Source of the DNA: Rallus limicola | Lineage: Eukaryota > Chordata > Aves > Gruiformes > Rallidae | Direction: 5' to 3' | Length of the DNA stretch: 64,000 nucleotides | Assembly: GCA_022605955.1 (NCBI GenBank) | Contig: JAKCOZ010000003.1 | Location: 56,420,179 to 56,484,178 of the forward strand | Shown here: positions 1 through 13,300 of the stretch, one piece after another | How the letters are laid out: each line of letters starts with the position of its first letter | Numbering within the stretch: the first letter of the stretch is position 1 | Notes under the pieces: model-generated | The model's database searches: none | What the model saw: the letters and a program-made list of their open reading frames with translations, nothing else | What the model was told of the DNA's origin: nothing | Made by a program: the position numbers and the translations under genes

Positions 1-121
1 AAGATGTGGCTGGACTCAATGCCATGATCTGACTTGTCTGGCCCTGTGTGGAGTCAGGAGTTGGACTTGATGATCCTCATGGGTCCCTTACAGCTCAGGA
101 TATTCTGTGATTCTGTGATTT
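1..121 (+). mobile_element. CR1 LINE 3' end, cut by window start
   Basis: The segment runs through the CR1 3' untranslated consensus: a GTTGGACTTGATGATCCTC block, then 'gggtccctt', then ATTCTGTGATTCTGTGATTTT, the degenerate octamer repeat that ends CR1 elements. It is truncated at the left by the window edge. Confidence 0.88.
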
Positions 122-2951
122 TATATATATATTTATATTTTCACACCCTGAGTTAGGGCAAAGGAATAGGCCAGGCAAGCAGGAAGATGGGGTGACCTAT
201 GATTAAGTTATTACCCCCAGGCACCTTTACATTCAGGCTCCTCTTGCCCAATTTTTAAATGTTTTTGGACCATGCCATCTCTTATGTAAAACAATAGCTT
301 GAAATATTGCTTTTGTCTTTTATCCAGATAAAATGAGGTTACATTAATGAATACCTGTAAGGGACTGGGATAACATCACCATGGGAAAAATACCATTTGC
401 TTTTGAATCTCTGATCCTAGTTGGATAAAATAAAACTTAATGCATAAATATAAAAGATTGTTTTCTAAAATTACAAATAGTGGACAAATAAAGAATTCAA
501 GATATTTTTAATTAAAGCCTTTGGTGCAGCTTGAGAGGAAGTCACCATAAAATTGCTCATTATCATATTTCTACAGTATACTACAGAGTAGCTGCTTTCC
601 CGTTTTTTCCCTCAGCCTTGCTTTCTTTAGAAGGCATGTTGGATGTTCCAATACCATTTCTTGCTTAAATGACCATAGTTTCTACAGAGTATCACCAGCC
701 CAGACCACACGTGCCACTTGCGCATGTCTGAAAAGTTGCCACAATGGTGCCATGCTGTGCCTACAAATGTGACCAAGCCATTGCTGCCAGCAGCAGTCCC
801 TGACCTGGATAAACCTCAAATAATAGCAGAGCTGAAGAAACAATCCCCTCAAGCTGCTGATCACAAAACAAAGCCATTTAGATCTGGTTTTACATGTAGC
901 AGCGCTAGCAGTGTGTCTCAAGTCTGGGGAGATGTTCAGCTCCTTTTATTTTGTCTTAGAAAATCATATTGGAAGAAATTACTTAGACTAGCTGGGATTT
1001 AATAGAGCAGTTCTATTATATTTTATGTTGTGGAAAATTATGTTGAAGGAAGAACATATTCAGTAGGAAAGGGACTGCGCCCTTTCCTAATGGTTGTCTC
1101 CTCAGAGAGAGGGCTGTCAGCTGCAAGGACTTGCCGTTCCACCGCTCTCCAGGAGCCTTGGGGTCACGGTTCTCACTGCTATTAATTAACAGGAGTCACT
1201 TCTCCCTGTGAAAACAAGACCTGCTGTCAGCAGGAAAAATCCACTCCTTTCTTTTTCAAAGGTTTTGTAATTTCATGAATGACTGTAATGGCTATTTTAA
1301 AATCTTTACACTCTAAAGTCGTCAAATTATATATATACTGCTATTTAAAAAGGTAATTAAAAAAAAATAAAGAAAAAAAGGGAAATTGTCACCATGTGAA
1401 AATGGTACTGATAGTAAGTACGGTGGTGTGAAATGAAATCAGTCACGTTACTACCAGAAAATCTGTTGCGATTATCAGGTGAATGGGAAGTTCAGGGATT
1501 ATTCCCAATTAATTTAATATACATGGCATTCATCCCCTTTGCTGTACACACTAGCTCTTTCTGCACTGGCCAGTAAAATTGGACTATCCATAAACCTGAA
1601 GGCTCTGGTCTCATATGCAGTTTAATATGCCAATAAGAACAATGCAATTTCCTGAGGATGAATAACTAGGGGCTTTCTGGGAGCTAATGGGCCAAGGTAT
1701 GCACAGAAACAATCACACCCTTCTGGCCATTAATCCCTGGGATCAGCATGTTCTGATTATTACTGTGTAATTAGTTAATAAAGTCCCTTTCAAAGCGGAA
1801 GAGAACCACTTTCTTTGAGCACAATGTGCACTACATCTATCATGGTTTATTCATTCTGGATGAATCCGATTCTCATTTCAGAGGATATATTCTGGGAACT
1901 TAATATCTCTATTTCAATGTTTGTGTTGTTTCCAGCACTGCAAAAATAAAAGTTTGTGACATTTATTAAGTTTAAGACATTTATTTTAATCTAAAGCAAA
2001 TGTTTAAGAAGCAGCTTAGGCTGGGAACAGTGTTTTTGGGTCAGGCATAAAAAGCAGGGCTGAAGGAGGGAAACTGATACTTCAGAGAGAAACATTTGCA
2101 CTTGTGACTTGGAGAAGGCAACATATAATCTGCACAACACATATTTTCACTTTCTGTTGTCCCAGAAATTGAGTGATACTTGGCTTCTGACCTACTATTA
2201 ACTTACTGTTTACTATTAAATCCATTTTTGAAATAACTGCTATGTAAAGTAGCTAGTCTTCAAAAAGAATTACCTTGAGCTGTTTTAATGTAATGCATAC
2301 GTTGCATGGCGTCCAAGAGTAAACTGCCTGGCCAAAGATTTTGGAACTCAAAACAACTTCAGTGCTTTCCATAGCAGATCAGTGAGTAAATTCATTGAAC
2401 AGAATATTCAGAGAAACAAATTCAAAGATACCTCACTGAGGTTCAGATGAAATGATTGTAAAATCTTAGGTGTGGTGTGCATTTGGTTTTGTTTGTTTTG
2501 TTGGTTTTTTTTCTGTCAGTACTTGTTCCAGGTTGACTAAGGTCCAGGTTAGCTTGGTATCAGCTTCTCAAGTTAGAAAACAGATCCTTCCTGTTCCTCT
2601 GTGGAAGTTTGATGAGTTTAGCTCCTGCTCCAGAAAATGTAGTGAGATTCAAATTCAACCAAAATTGTCTCAATCTCTAATCAGTAGCAGCTTGATGTTC
2701 TTCGTTATTGAACTGGTGTTTTTTCAAGATACAGATACAATTATGAGCATTCTGAAATGGGAATGCTGATTGCCTTAATGACACTGCTTGGCCCTGGGAG
2801 CTGTCAGGCATTTGTATAAGCAACAAACAAAAATGTGTCTCCTAAAACCAGCAGATGAACAGCAGTCTATTTTAATTACAAATCTGCTGGGAAATAAATG
2901 GGGACATCTTTGTAGCCTTTTATTGAATAACAAAACCTGAAAAAGAGATTG
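122..2951. other. Intergenic, no gene recognised
   Basis: AT-rich sequence with only short unconvincing ORFs. It holds a small (TA)n tract just after the CR1 end (about 122-140) and a stretch at about 1,580-1,790 that looks like a conserved non-coding block (several ATTA/TAAT homeodomain-type cores). Nothing else can be assigned. Confidence 0.5.
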
Positions 2952-3430
2952 ATTAGGTGGAGCGAGCCCAGAAGAGATCTACCAGTATGCTCAGGGGCTG
3001 GAGCACCTGCCCTGTTAAGAGATCCTGAGGGACAAGACTGCTACTGTCTGGAGAAGGCCAGGCTTTAAGGGCATCTCGTAGCAGCTTTCTCCTGCCTATG
3101 GGCAGGTCATTGAGAAGATGGATCCAGGTCCTCCACAGCTGTGCAAGGCAGCAAGGTGAGTGTCTGTGGGTTTAAGCTGAAACGGGAGAAGACCATGTTA
3201 TGTGTAAAGGGAAACCTTTTAACCTTTTTTCCTGTGGGGCAGTCCAGAGTGGTGCAGGTTGCCAAGAGAGGCAGTGGGGTCTGTGTTCTTGGAGCTTTTC
3301 AAGACGAGGCTGTAGAAATCATCTGACATTGGTGCTGTCAGCAGTTGCACTGGGGACCTTCTGCCTTCCCTTCCTCTCTGGGTTACCCAAGCATTTTAGA
3401 AGAGATTACAGGGACATCTCTGTGCCATGA
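2952..3430 (+). mobile_element. Degraded CR1 LINE fragment
   Basis: An AGAAGAGATC block leads into CAGGGGCTGGAGCACCTGCC, which matches the CR1 ORF2 C-terminal region (the GLEHL motif), then AGCCTGGAGAA-like sequence. After a rearranged middle comes TTGGAGCTTTTCAAGACGAG, which matches the C-terminal 'LEVFK' region. Many indels destroy the frame. Both boundaries are approximate. Confidence 0.7.
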
Positions 3431-6400
3431 TTTATTGATTAATTTGTGGTGTGCTGAAGTTAATAAGCCACAGTTTCTTCCAGTCCTATCCATGTAAGAA
3501 GTTCATCCATTTGTTCACTCTTTTTTTTAAAAAGAAGCTAGCTAGCCCTTTTTCCCACTCAATGTCTGACTCATGCGGTGACACTCTCATGCCATACTTT
3601 TCTGTATCTCAAAACTTCCCATTTTAAGTCATGGTTCTCTCTGACAAGCTAAGAAGCTAACATATTTTACCTAGTGCTGTGAAAAGTCTTTCTTTTAATT
3701 TATTTTTTTTCCCTGTACATCTCTGATTATCCAACATTCTCTCCCTTCTTCAGGCACATCAGTGTGAACACTCTTTTAAAAGTAACCAGGTCCCTGTGCA
3801 TAACAGAGTTCATACTGCATATGCAAGGTTAGTAGAGCCTGCATTAGTATTTGTAGTTAGGTCAGTGTTTCTTTTTCTATGATTGAATTTGCTCAGCTTG
3901 AGGATTATCTCAGTGAGGATTCTGCTGTGCATATCTGCTCTCTGCTGATTTCTTGTAAGTATTGTACCTTATTTACAGTCTTTTGCTGCTACCACGCAAA
4001 CTTTCTGTATAATTGAATTTGTTTCATGTTTTAGCTCATTGCTTAGGTTATGAGCAAGCTGCTGTGCACTGGAGTTCTAGAAACTATAGCTGATGATGTT
4101 TTTTTTTCAAATTGCAGACAACATTTTTCCCTATAATCTTGTAAGAAGCATTCAAACTCATTAGCCAGTTCGTGTGCTTTGAAGATATTTTAGAGCACTC
4201 ATTTTTCAGTTGTGACTGTGTAAAGAACAAAGTCAAGTACATGCTACCACCATTCAAGACTTCAAGCCAGTTACCTTCAGCCACTCCATAAATTAAATCA
4301 ACTGTCTGGCAAGATTTGTTTTCCATAAAATCACATTGACTCAAGTTAATTATTGTCTTCCTCTAATTCTTCATTACTTAAACTACTAGGATAGATTAGA
4401 TAGACTCTACCTAACAGCAGCCAGTGACTGTTTCAGTGGATAAGCTGTTTCTCCAGCTACTACTAAAGAACATCAACTTAGGAAAAAGGCCAGAGGAGGA
4501 CAGTAAGGAGCACAGAAAAGACAGAAACATGGGGCTAAGATCAAAAAGGCCTTAACCTCTGAGATTAGCTATAACTTCTTGCCTGCAGAGGAAAAAACCT
4601 TCACTAAACATTAGGGCAGAATAAAGAGCAGCAGTGGCAAATATGTTGCCATGGCAGAAGTAAGACGGCTCATTTTCTGTGGGCTGAATCTCCTAGAATT
4701 GATTATTTGATTTCCAACTATTTTGCCTGTGATGATTGCTATCAAATTAAGCCACCACCTGTTATTCTGTTTGCTCCTGCTGAAGCGTGGACAATGTTGC
4801 AGCTCTTCCAGTCATCCAGTGTTTTCTCTAGCCTTTCCTAAAATTTATTCCCTACAGAAAATCAACTGTCTAGACTCTTCCCCAGAAAATTTAATTCATA
4901 ACTTGTGAAAAAGTTACCTGGCTGTGTTGACTTAAGTGTTTATCCCCTATATATAGCTTGGTGTTCTTCTTTGTTTAACTGCTAGCCTGGGAATCATTTC
5001 GTCATTGTCATCAAATATACTTCATCTAGTGCATCATCTTGGCTTTTTCCAGATATAAAGCAGGAAATGATAATAGAAAGAGCTATTCAGTAAATGGGTG
5101 CCCATCTTGCTTTCATACTTACTTTTTTTTTTTTTCTTAAAACACTTAAATGGAAGATGCTTTCTTGTTTGCCGTGCCTGCCATGGATTTTTATCTAACA
5201 TCATTAACTTCTTTTCTTACACCTTTCTATACTCTGAGCTAGATATTGTATTCATTTTTCCTATTCCTCTTTGTTTCCTTATTATATATCTAGCTTCTAT
5301 GTGATCGTCATTTATCTAATAGGAACTTTTGCTCAAAAAGAAAAGTTTGCTGCCTTGATTTTTCTCTCTGCTTTTTGACCATTTAAACTTTTTTCTGAAG
5401 AACTACAATATTTGTTCTTATTCCTTCTCTTTTGTCCAATCTTTTATTTCAGATGAAGGTGCCTAAAACTTTCTTTATACACAAGAAAAGAACTCTTTTG
5501 TCAGTACTGACGCGAATCCATGAATTTAACCTTACAGGATTCAGAAAGAACTGAACAGGGGAAACTTTTAGATCTTGAAAGTGGGATGTAAATAATGAAA
5601 CTTGTGGGAAAAGAAAAACAACTGTGTTCAATAATCTTTAACACTAAAGTAAAATTTATTAACATTTACGGAAAGCTTAAGAAGTACCCCACAGAAACCC
5701 CAGTCAGCACTCTGAAAGGATGAATGTGTAAAGATAGGATGCAGCAGCACGCTAGGTAGTATCCAAGTCAAAGATGCAAATTTCAGAATAGCAACCTAAG
5801 ACAACAGTCTTTTAGCCTACACATATACGCTTCTATTGGTTCACTGTGTTCAATGTCAAACATGGAAAAAAAGTGCTAAAAAAAGAAAGGCCAACCAACT
5901 CATAGGTGGTTTAACCAGCTTTCAAGCTGCTGTCCAGTCTTTTATTATTGTTGTTGTAGTTGTTATTGTTGTTGTTGTTATTATTATTATTACTATTATT
6001 TGTATTCTGGACTGTAGTTTCAAGTCCCACAGGTGAGAAATGATGCTTGTGACATGGTTTAACTCTTACACCTACATTATACCTGCTTTCTTCCTCTTAG
6101 CCAGATTAAAAGTGAAGTTTTTAACATTCCAGACATGCAAATCCTCCTACTAGATTTCTGTACTGCCAATTATATGAAATGTCTTCTTGTAAATGAGAAA
6201 TTTCCAATTCTTTTTGCTTCCTATTGCAAGTTCTAGCAATTGGAATGCTATTTATTTTCACTGTTTCTGTCATTGTAGGTCAATTTGTTCATGATTTGCT
6301 GAGCTAATGTCTGTGTTATGTTTGTCTCATGTGCATACTCCACTATATTTTTAAAGTACTATCTTCCTTACTGCTTTTCTTGACTCTATTCCCAGTAATT

Positions 6401-8033
6401 CTTGCTGCAACACAGGAGTTATTGGTCACCCGGTCTTTCAGAAAACTCATTTCACTCTTATAATGTGGCTAAATATGTGTCTCCATGAATTTTATCCCAT
6501 TCCTCCCTCACTCATGGAGACAGAAAAAATGGAGACAAGTTTTTTTCTCTCATCTGCTTAGTGTTCTTTGAAATCACATCAGTCCCAGGGTGTATCATCA
6601 TTAGCAGTGGTTTACTGGATGTCTTTGTAATTCTATTCAGTTTCTGTAATTCATGTAAAAAAGTCAGAATCTATTTCCTCCACGAAAGACACTGCACTAT
6701 TCTGTTGTTCCTGTTCCACTGAGATAACTGGTGTATAATCTCAGTATTGATAATGGTTGTTTATAATCTTGATGTGGCTGAAGGACTTCTCTTGGTTGAT
6801 GCTTCATATCACAAGGATGCCCGTCAGGTTACTTCCTGTTTAGCTGAGTTTTACTTCTTCACAGGCATGTTTCTTGGCAGTTAACCTGACAACAACCTGG
6901 TAACCATCTGATGCCTCCAGCCACATTGAAAACTGTTTCTATTTCTTATCTTTGACTAGCAGTCTCTGGGCTAGACTGTACATGACTGTGAGTACTGGGA
7001 TATGTAAGACAATAGTGGCTTTTATCTAGTAGAAAGTCCGGAATGACTTGAAGTGACTATATTTTTGCATTTCACATAGTTGTTTATTGAAAGGGTCATT
7101 TGTTCTGGACCAACACTGGTATCTGCCTAGCTTTGCTGAGTGAAAGATACTTTAAAACTAATAAGGGTCTCAGCTGAAATTTCCTCAGTGTTATGGCTGA
7201 GGACAAGAAGGTCACAATTTTTTCCTACAGCATGAGAGACATAAGGTGCCAGTGGGGTTCCCCAAACAAAACTGCAGAGCACATCTTTGTTATTTATGCA
7301 TAAGCAAACACAGGGATGCTAGCAGAGTTAAAAATCAAATCATATGAGGATACAGTGATATTTTGTTCTTATTGTTTTTTTCTTGCCAATGGATAATCTA
7401 CTCTGGTCCTAGGGATCAGAAATGCTGGAATTTCCTATTTTTGGACAATGACTGCTAAATACCCTTCAGAGAAAACATTTTATTCAGAGGAAGGAGCTTT
7501 CATAACTGCTTTTAAGGTAGACACAGGGCAATTTTGATGTAAGTTAATATAATGCCACCTTCCTTGAATTCTGACCTGCACCAGAGTGCAGAAGAAAAAC
7601 CTTGACTCGTGATGATTTTGTAAGCAAATAATATCGTAGTGCTGTCTGTGAGGCCAGGTCTTGAGCAAAATAGAAGAGAAAGGGGAATAATTGAGCATGA
7701 ATGAGTATAAAACAGCAAGGGCCCAAAATTACTCTGCAGAAATTAAGTTAAATTTCAACAGTGCGAGACTGTGCTATCTTTTGAGTGATAGCCTGTGTCC
7801 CCTTTCACATAGGGAAAGGGAGTACATACAAGTGATGCTGTAACTCCTCTGAACTCTGAACATCTTCCTTGTGAGCCATGCTGCAGTTCTGCCACCTTCA
7901 GACATAGTTCTCAATGGTTTTTGGAAAGAAAAAAGGAAAGGGGGAAAAAAAAGTTTCTGCAACTCTCTCAAAGAATGAAGCTTATCCCTGCATGCTGGTG
8001 TGAAGATTTCTTCAGGTAATCATATATAATCAG
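3431..8033. other. Intergenic, no gene recognised
   Basis: AT-rich sequence with T homopolymers (e.g. 5,123-5,135) and one trinucleotide microsatellite at 5,943-6,001. The short ORFs here have no recognisable domains. Confidence 0.5.
5943..6001 (+). repeat. Compound (TTG)n/(ATT)n microsatellite
   Basis: TTG/TTA/ATT triplets fill about 59 bases, interrupted by single substitutions. The hydrophobic poly-Val/Ile ORF crossing it is an artefact of the repeat. Confidence 0.93.
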
Positions 8034-8212
8034 ATAGAATCATAGGAAAATTAGGGTTGGAAAAGTCCTCTGAGATTATCTACTCCGATCATCTCCCTAC
8101 CACCTATATTACTTACTAAACCACATCCCTAAGTACCTCATTCAACCTTTCCTTGAACATCCCGAGGGCTGGTGACTCCACCACCTCCCTGTGCAAACCA
8201 TTCCAATGCCCA
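8034..8212 (-). mobile_element. CR1 LINE 3' end
   Basis: It starts with TAGAATCATAGG (the reverse complement of the CR1 terminal octamers), then AGGGTTGGAAAAGTCCTCTG, then a block read in reverse as the C-terminus of CR1 ORF2, ending around CATTCCAATGCC. It is 5'-truncated, as most CR1 copies are. Confidence 0.88.
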
Positions 8213-9896
8213 GCCAAGAGGGAAAATGAGCAAGAGGGAGCCTCAACTCATCCTGGCAGTCCCTCAAGGACTGTAAAGCTGAACTGAGCCACATTCCTTG
8301 CCCTGGTGCATAAAGGTAATAGTAGATCTATTTCTTTGCTGCTTGCTAGTCTTATGCCTTATGTATTCCTTCAGCAAACCAACCATAAAAGCAAACATAT
8401 TGGGGAGCAAAACAGGAAAAATGGGTACCGATGAGTTTCTGACTGCTTTTACCAGGACGCCGTGAACAGCAAGCCAGAGGCAGCATTCCTTGTCTTTGCA
8501 ATGTGGCCAGGGGACTTGATATTGATATGAATGAGAGAAAGGAAAGATTAAGAGAAGTTGCTAAGCAACGAGGGGAAATTATTCTTGGAAATGACATTTG
8601 GACTGAAAAGGGCCAACGTCTGATCTAAGCCTTCCTGCTGCAGAGGGGTTAACCTAATAAGAGTACAATGCACAGTTATCTGCACTGAGCTCTTCACTGT
8701 CTTAAATGGAAGTTACTTAATTGCAAGAGAACTAATTTGAAGATGGAGAAGCTGTAACTTGAAGAAGTGAAATGGGCTAACAAAACTAAGGGCAAAAGGC
8801 AGAATAATAACTGCTTGATGTGAGAGAGGTAAAGCCCTGTCACTGCATCAGCTGGGTCACAGAGAGCAATGTTAGAAAGAGCACACAACTCTTCAGCCCA
8901 TCAAGTTACATGAGTATGTTTACAAGTGTTATGTTCTGAATATTTTGTTTGAGAATACAATGTGACAGTATAGTAATACAGGAAGAGAATTATAATGGAT
9001 TGCAGCAGTCACTTGTGCACTGGCCTCCTGAATTCACATTCAGCGTAGATAATGTGTACAGCTTGTTCCCAATGGCAAAGAGTGGGACTGGTCCCTGATA
9101 GCACTGCACAGATGACAGTGCACTCGTATGTATACATCTGTGTATGAATGCCACAGAGATTGGTGTATTATTCAGTGTTGCACTAGCAAGCCAAATATCT
9201 TTAAAGGAAGGTGGGTATCAGATGTGATCCACAGCACTGATCTACCTAATCTACCTCTAATTTCAACATGAAATTGAGTATTTAGTATCCCAGTGATTTG
9301 GCCATAGTTCCTAACTAATGGTTTAGACTCTCATATCCAGTTCTGGACAGTAACAAATACAGGGATGAAGCTTTAATTTCTAATAGCTCTACTGACTAAA
9401 ATGTCTTATGGACAGTCTGAGATGGCAATGACTTTTATTCTACTGTAAATTGCCTTATGGCACTGTGAGGGCACAATTATTCTGGTGCAAGAGAGAAGTG
9501 CAAGAGAGCTGAGTTGAGTTTTTGCTTTCACCTGAGCTGAATGAAGGCACGGACAGCCATGGGGAATGAAGAACAGGATCATGAAAGATCCTCTTTCTAT
9601 TATCTTAACTCCTACATTTCTGATTTAAACGTGTTGCCTTGCACCAGCCATTTAATCTAGCTCCATGTTTTGGGTGAAATACTTTTTACTAACTTGTACA
9701 AAGAAGCTAACTTTGTACCTCTCCCTACAGATATTTGCACTGTTATGAAAGGACTGTATCAATTCAGATTCTTCTTGTAAACTCACTGAAGTAACAGGTG
9801 GCACCCCTTTTTAAAATTAATGTATCAGCATCGCAAGGAAAACCACACCTTTTAAAATAAAGAACATTTTTGGAGCTTAACTTTAATTCTGATCTC
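8213..9896. other. Intergenic, no gene recognised
   Basis: Unique-looking sequence without a supported ORF, repeat or RNA gene. Confidence 0.5.
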
Positions 9897-10350
9897 ATGA
9901 AATCCCAGAACCCCTGAATGGTCAGGATTGGAAGGGACCTCTAGAGATCATCCAGTCCAACCTCCATGCCAGAGCAGGCTGCACAAGACAGCATCCAGGT
10001 GGGTTTTGAATGTCTCCAGAGAAGGAGACTCCACAACCTGTTCCAGTGCTCTGCCACCCTCATAGTAAAGAACTTCCTCCTCATGTTTAGGTGGATCTCC
10101 CTGTGTTCCAGTTTGTGCGCATTGCTTCTTCCCCTGTCACTGGGAACCACTGAAAAAAGACTGACCCCATCCTCCCACCCCTCAAGTATTTTGTAAGAAG
10201 TCCCAAGTCCCTCAGCCTCTCTTCCTAAGAGACATATTCTAGTCCCCTAATCATCTTCATAGCCCTTTTTTATACTCTCTCCAGTAGCTTCCTGTCCTTG
10301 AACCGGGAAGTTCGGAACTGCACATGATATTTCAGGCCTCACCAGTGTGG
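9897..10350 (-). mobile_element. CR1 LINE, 3' end plus ORF2 C-terminus
   Basis: It runs from the 3' UTR (GGATTGGAAGGGACCTCTAG) through the ORF2 C-terminus in reverse. The minus-strand frame at 9,941-10,150 gives [12 protein letters not shown], then [16 protein letters not shown], a standard CR1 C-terminal motif. The right end lies in the 'TLVRPEISCAVP'-type region near CCTCACCAGTGTGG. The frame is broken upstream. 5'-truncated copy. Confidence 0.92.
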
Positions 10351-13300
10351 CATACTATTACGGACTAAATGGCCTGTGTTCATCTTAACACCTTTTGCTA
10401 GCCCTGTAGCATCAGAGATAGACAAAGGGTGTTAACATCTCTAATTCTGGAATTTCTTGCTCACCTCCCCACTACTTTGGCTTATGTTATGTTATTACAT
10501 CTTTTCCGCACCAAGAAAAATAACATCATGCACTGCGTGTTTTTTGTCAACATTGTATAGCATGTTACAGTCCTGAAGTATTACTCAATAGCTATGCATC
10601 TAAAAAAAAAAAAAGTTTGAAATTATGAACCAACTTTTGAATAAAATAGTTTGTTTTGCATCTACAGAGACTAGTCCATTTTCCCTAAATAGTTCCACCA
10701 AAGATGACTTCCCTCAAAAATGAAAAGCCAGTTGGGAACAGAAAAAGTAGGCAAGTTGTTTTCCATTTTATGGGAAAAAAAATGAGGTGTGGAAGTGAAA
10801 TTTATTGGTCTACGGTCTTGAAGGACATGGTCACCAGGAACAATTTGTTCAGTTCACTGTACTTCTTAATAAATTAGTTTTTAATGTAGAATATAATTTG
10901 ATAAAATTCTTTCTCCTTTTGTGTCCAGAAAATTCAAGGCAATTTAACAAATAAAACTAGTCTCAAATTCTGCTGCATGTAATTTAGCTGACTTCCAATT
11001 TCCATCTAAAATGTTGCTTTGACATATCACAAATATGAAGTTTCTTAGAGACAGGGCATACGCTGTTTACATTTATGTAAGCAGCTACTGGATTGTAAAT
11101 GGTTATGTAGCTTAACGTAGTTATTCAGTCTTATTTAATCTTTTGGAGACACTGTATGCATCCTTGTGTTATGAAAAACGAAGAACTAGAGTAGCTGAAA
11201 GAACTGTAGCAGTTGAAAATTCACATATAATTATAGCTTCACAACATGAATCAACTTTTCTTTAGGAAAATAAAAAGAGAACAAGATTAAAATGCATGAC
11301 AACATGAATGAGGACCTCTTCTGTGGTGTTGTTATGTTATTTTACATCAATTCATCGTGAAAATACTGTGTAGATCAGGCTTTTGAGTCAGTCAGGCATA
11401 ATTTGAGTATTATGAAATGATAGATACACTAAAGCTGGCATGGTGGGGTGTGTCTTTGCCTTTGCTAAGAAGCAATGAAATGCACCTAGCACTGCTAAGA
11501 AGCTGGGAAGCCAACCCAGCAGGAAAAACAAGCATTGGAAGTTGCGGGAAGAAAGGTGCTAATGGAGCTTGAGTGCAAGTCCATTTTCATCAGTATGTCC
11601 CACACCAGAGATCTGCCCCTCCCATCCCATGGCACAGCATGCATAAGGCTTGTGGCTTTAGTGTAACTGTGGGATGTGCTGCAGCCTGATGCGCATGGCC
11701 TGCGGGCAGTGCTGGGTTAAGGCCCAAGCACTAAAAACCGTAGCAGGCCCAAGTCTACGATGATGTAAAATTGATAGAAACAAGCAGTACAAAAACTGAA
11801 GATGCTTTGACCTTCAAGTCTGATTAAACCAGTTTGGAGAAGCTACAGATATAAAATTAGCTCTCACCTTGCATGTGACCAGTGTCTGTCCAGCCCCTGG
11901 CAGCGCCACAGGGGACAGGCCTGCACCAATATTGTCTTTGCCTTCCCCTAACACCACGAGAAGCTGGCTTGGGGCAGGGCGCAGCATTGGAGTAGCTTTA
12001 ATGCATACAGATAGTAATTTTTATCAACAGGGAGTGTTCACTGACTTCTCCTGTTCTATCTGGGGAGTTGGTTATAAGTGGCTTAACTCCAGGGTCATGG
12101 GGTCCCTGGCATTAAAGCTGTCTCTCACTCCAGGGAAATCTCCTGCTTCCAGAAGGGCAGCTTTCTGGCCTTTCCTGACATTAAAGTGCTGCTCCTATTG
12201 TAATGGGATTGACCTGATTTTGATTAGGTGCCTATAGTAATATGTGTAGTCATGCAAACAGAATATAATGTAGGTAAGGAAAGGAAAAGAAAGGAAATAG
12301 AATTTTTAGCATATATTTCCCCCCATCTTTATCCATTGAAAGCACTATGCCTTTCTGGTGAGGTTACCATGTAAAGACAGGACTTTAGCACTTGCCTTGT
12401 TTGCTAACACTAAACACAGTGCCAAGCAGGGGGACAGTTCAGAGCCATGTGGAGACCCTGGTTTTTTGTCCCTTCCTGGGAGCTCGAGGAACCAAGGAGT
12501 CATGGGCCTCATGTTGGCGTTATAGCAAATGCTCCCACTGAGCCTCTTTAAACCCATGGCAGGAGATAATCTCAGGCACAACATTACCACTTGAGCCTCT
12601 CCACCAATGAAATGTAGCCCTAAAACATTAAAAGTAACACGCTTCAGACTTAATTCTTTTTTAATGACAAGAATCCCCAGCTAACCTGCTTGGATTTAGA
12701 CAAGCAGAAACATCCAGTGAGCAAACAATGCTTTAGAGTATTACAGGAAAACTTTTAAAATGCATGTGCACGCATCTGCCATCTTGCTTTTCACGCTGTT
12801 GTAGTATCAACAGTATTCAGAGCAGATAGGCTTCACACAATCACAGTGGTAGCTTGAAATACCAGGGCTGGCTTCCACAGGAGGCTACAGCCTGCCAGCT
12901 GTGCTGGTCAGGGGATGAACAAGGTCTCTGACAGTCCAGGTTGAGTTTCATCTGCAATACCTGCCTGCCTTCAAAGCTCTATTGTGGTCTTCCTATCCCA
13001 GTGTCATACATGCCCTGTGAGTCCACAAGATTGGTGGCCCTACTGAGGTGGAGCTCCCTGAAGAATATAAGGGATGGAGGCTGCTGTCCATGAAGCCTCT
13101 TGCTCAGGAAAGAGAACATGCTTGTGCTGGCTGTCTCCTTTTGGAGGGCTCTGAAGGATGCCCAGGTGTAGGCAGGAAGAAGCTTAGAACCTCCCTGGCC
13201 TCACGTGAAGGATGCACCAAAACAGGGTGCAGGTTGGGACTCTGAGAAATAACTAGATGCTAGACAGTAGCATGCTGCTGTTTCTTGAAATTTTCCTCTG

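Noticed and set aside
5836..6036. 66-codon ORF with a poly-Val/Ile 'membrane' segment
   Set aside because: The hydrophobic run is the translated (TTG)n/(ATT)n microsatellite.
11869..12237. 122-codon plus-strand ORF
   Set aside because: No recognisable domain, mixed codon use, no splice or homology support. A chance frame of this length is not surprising in 64 kb.
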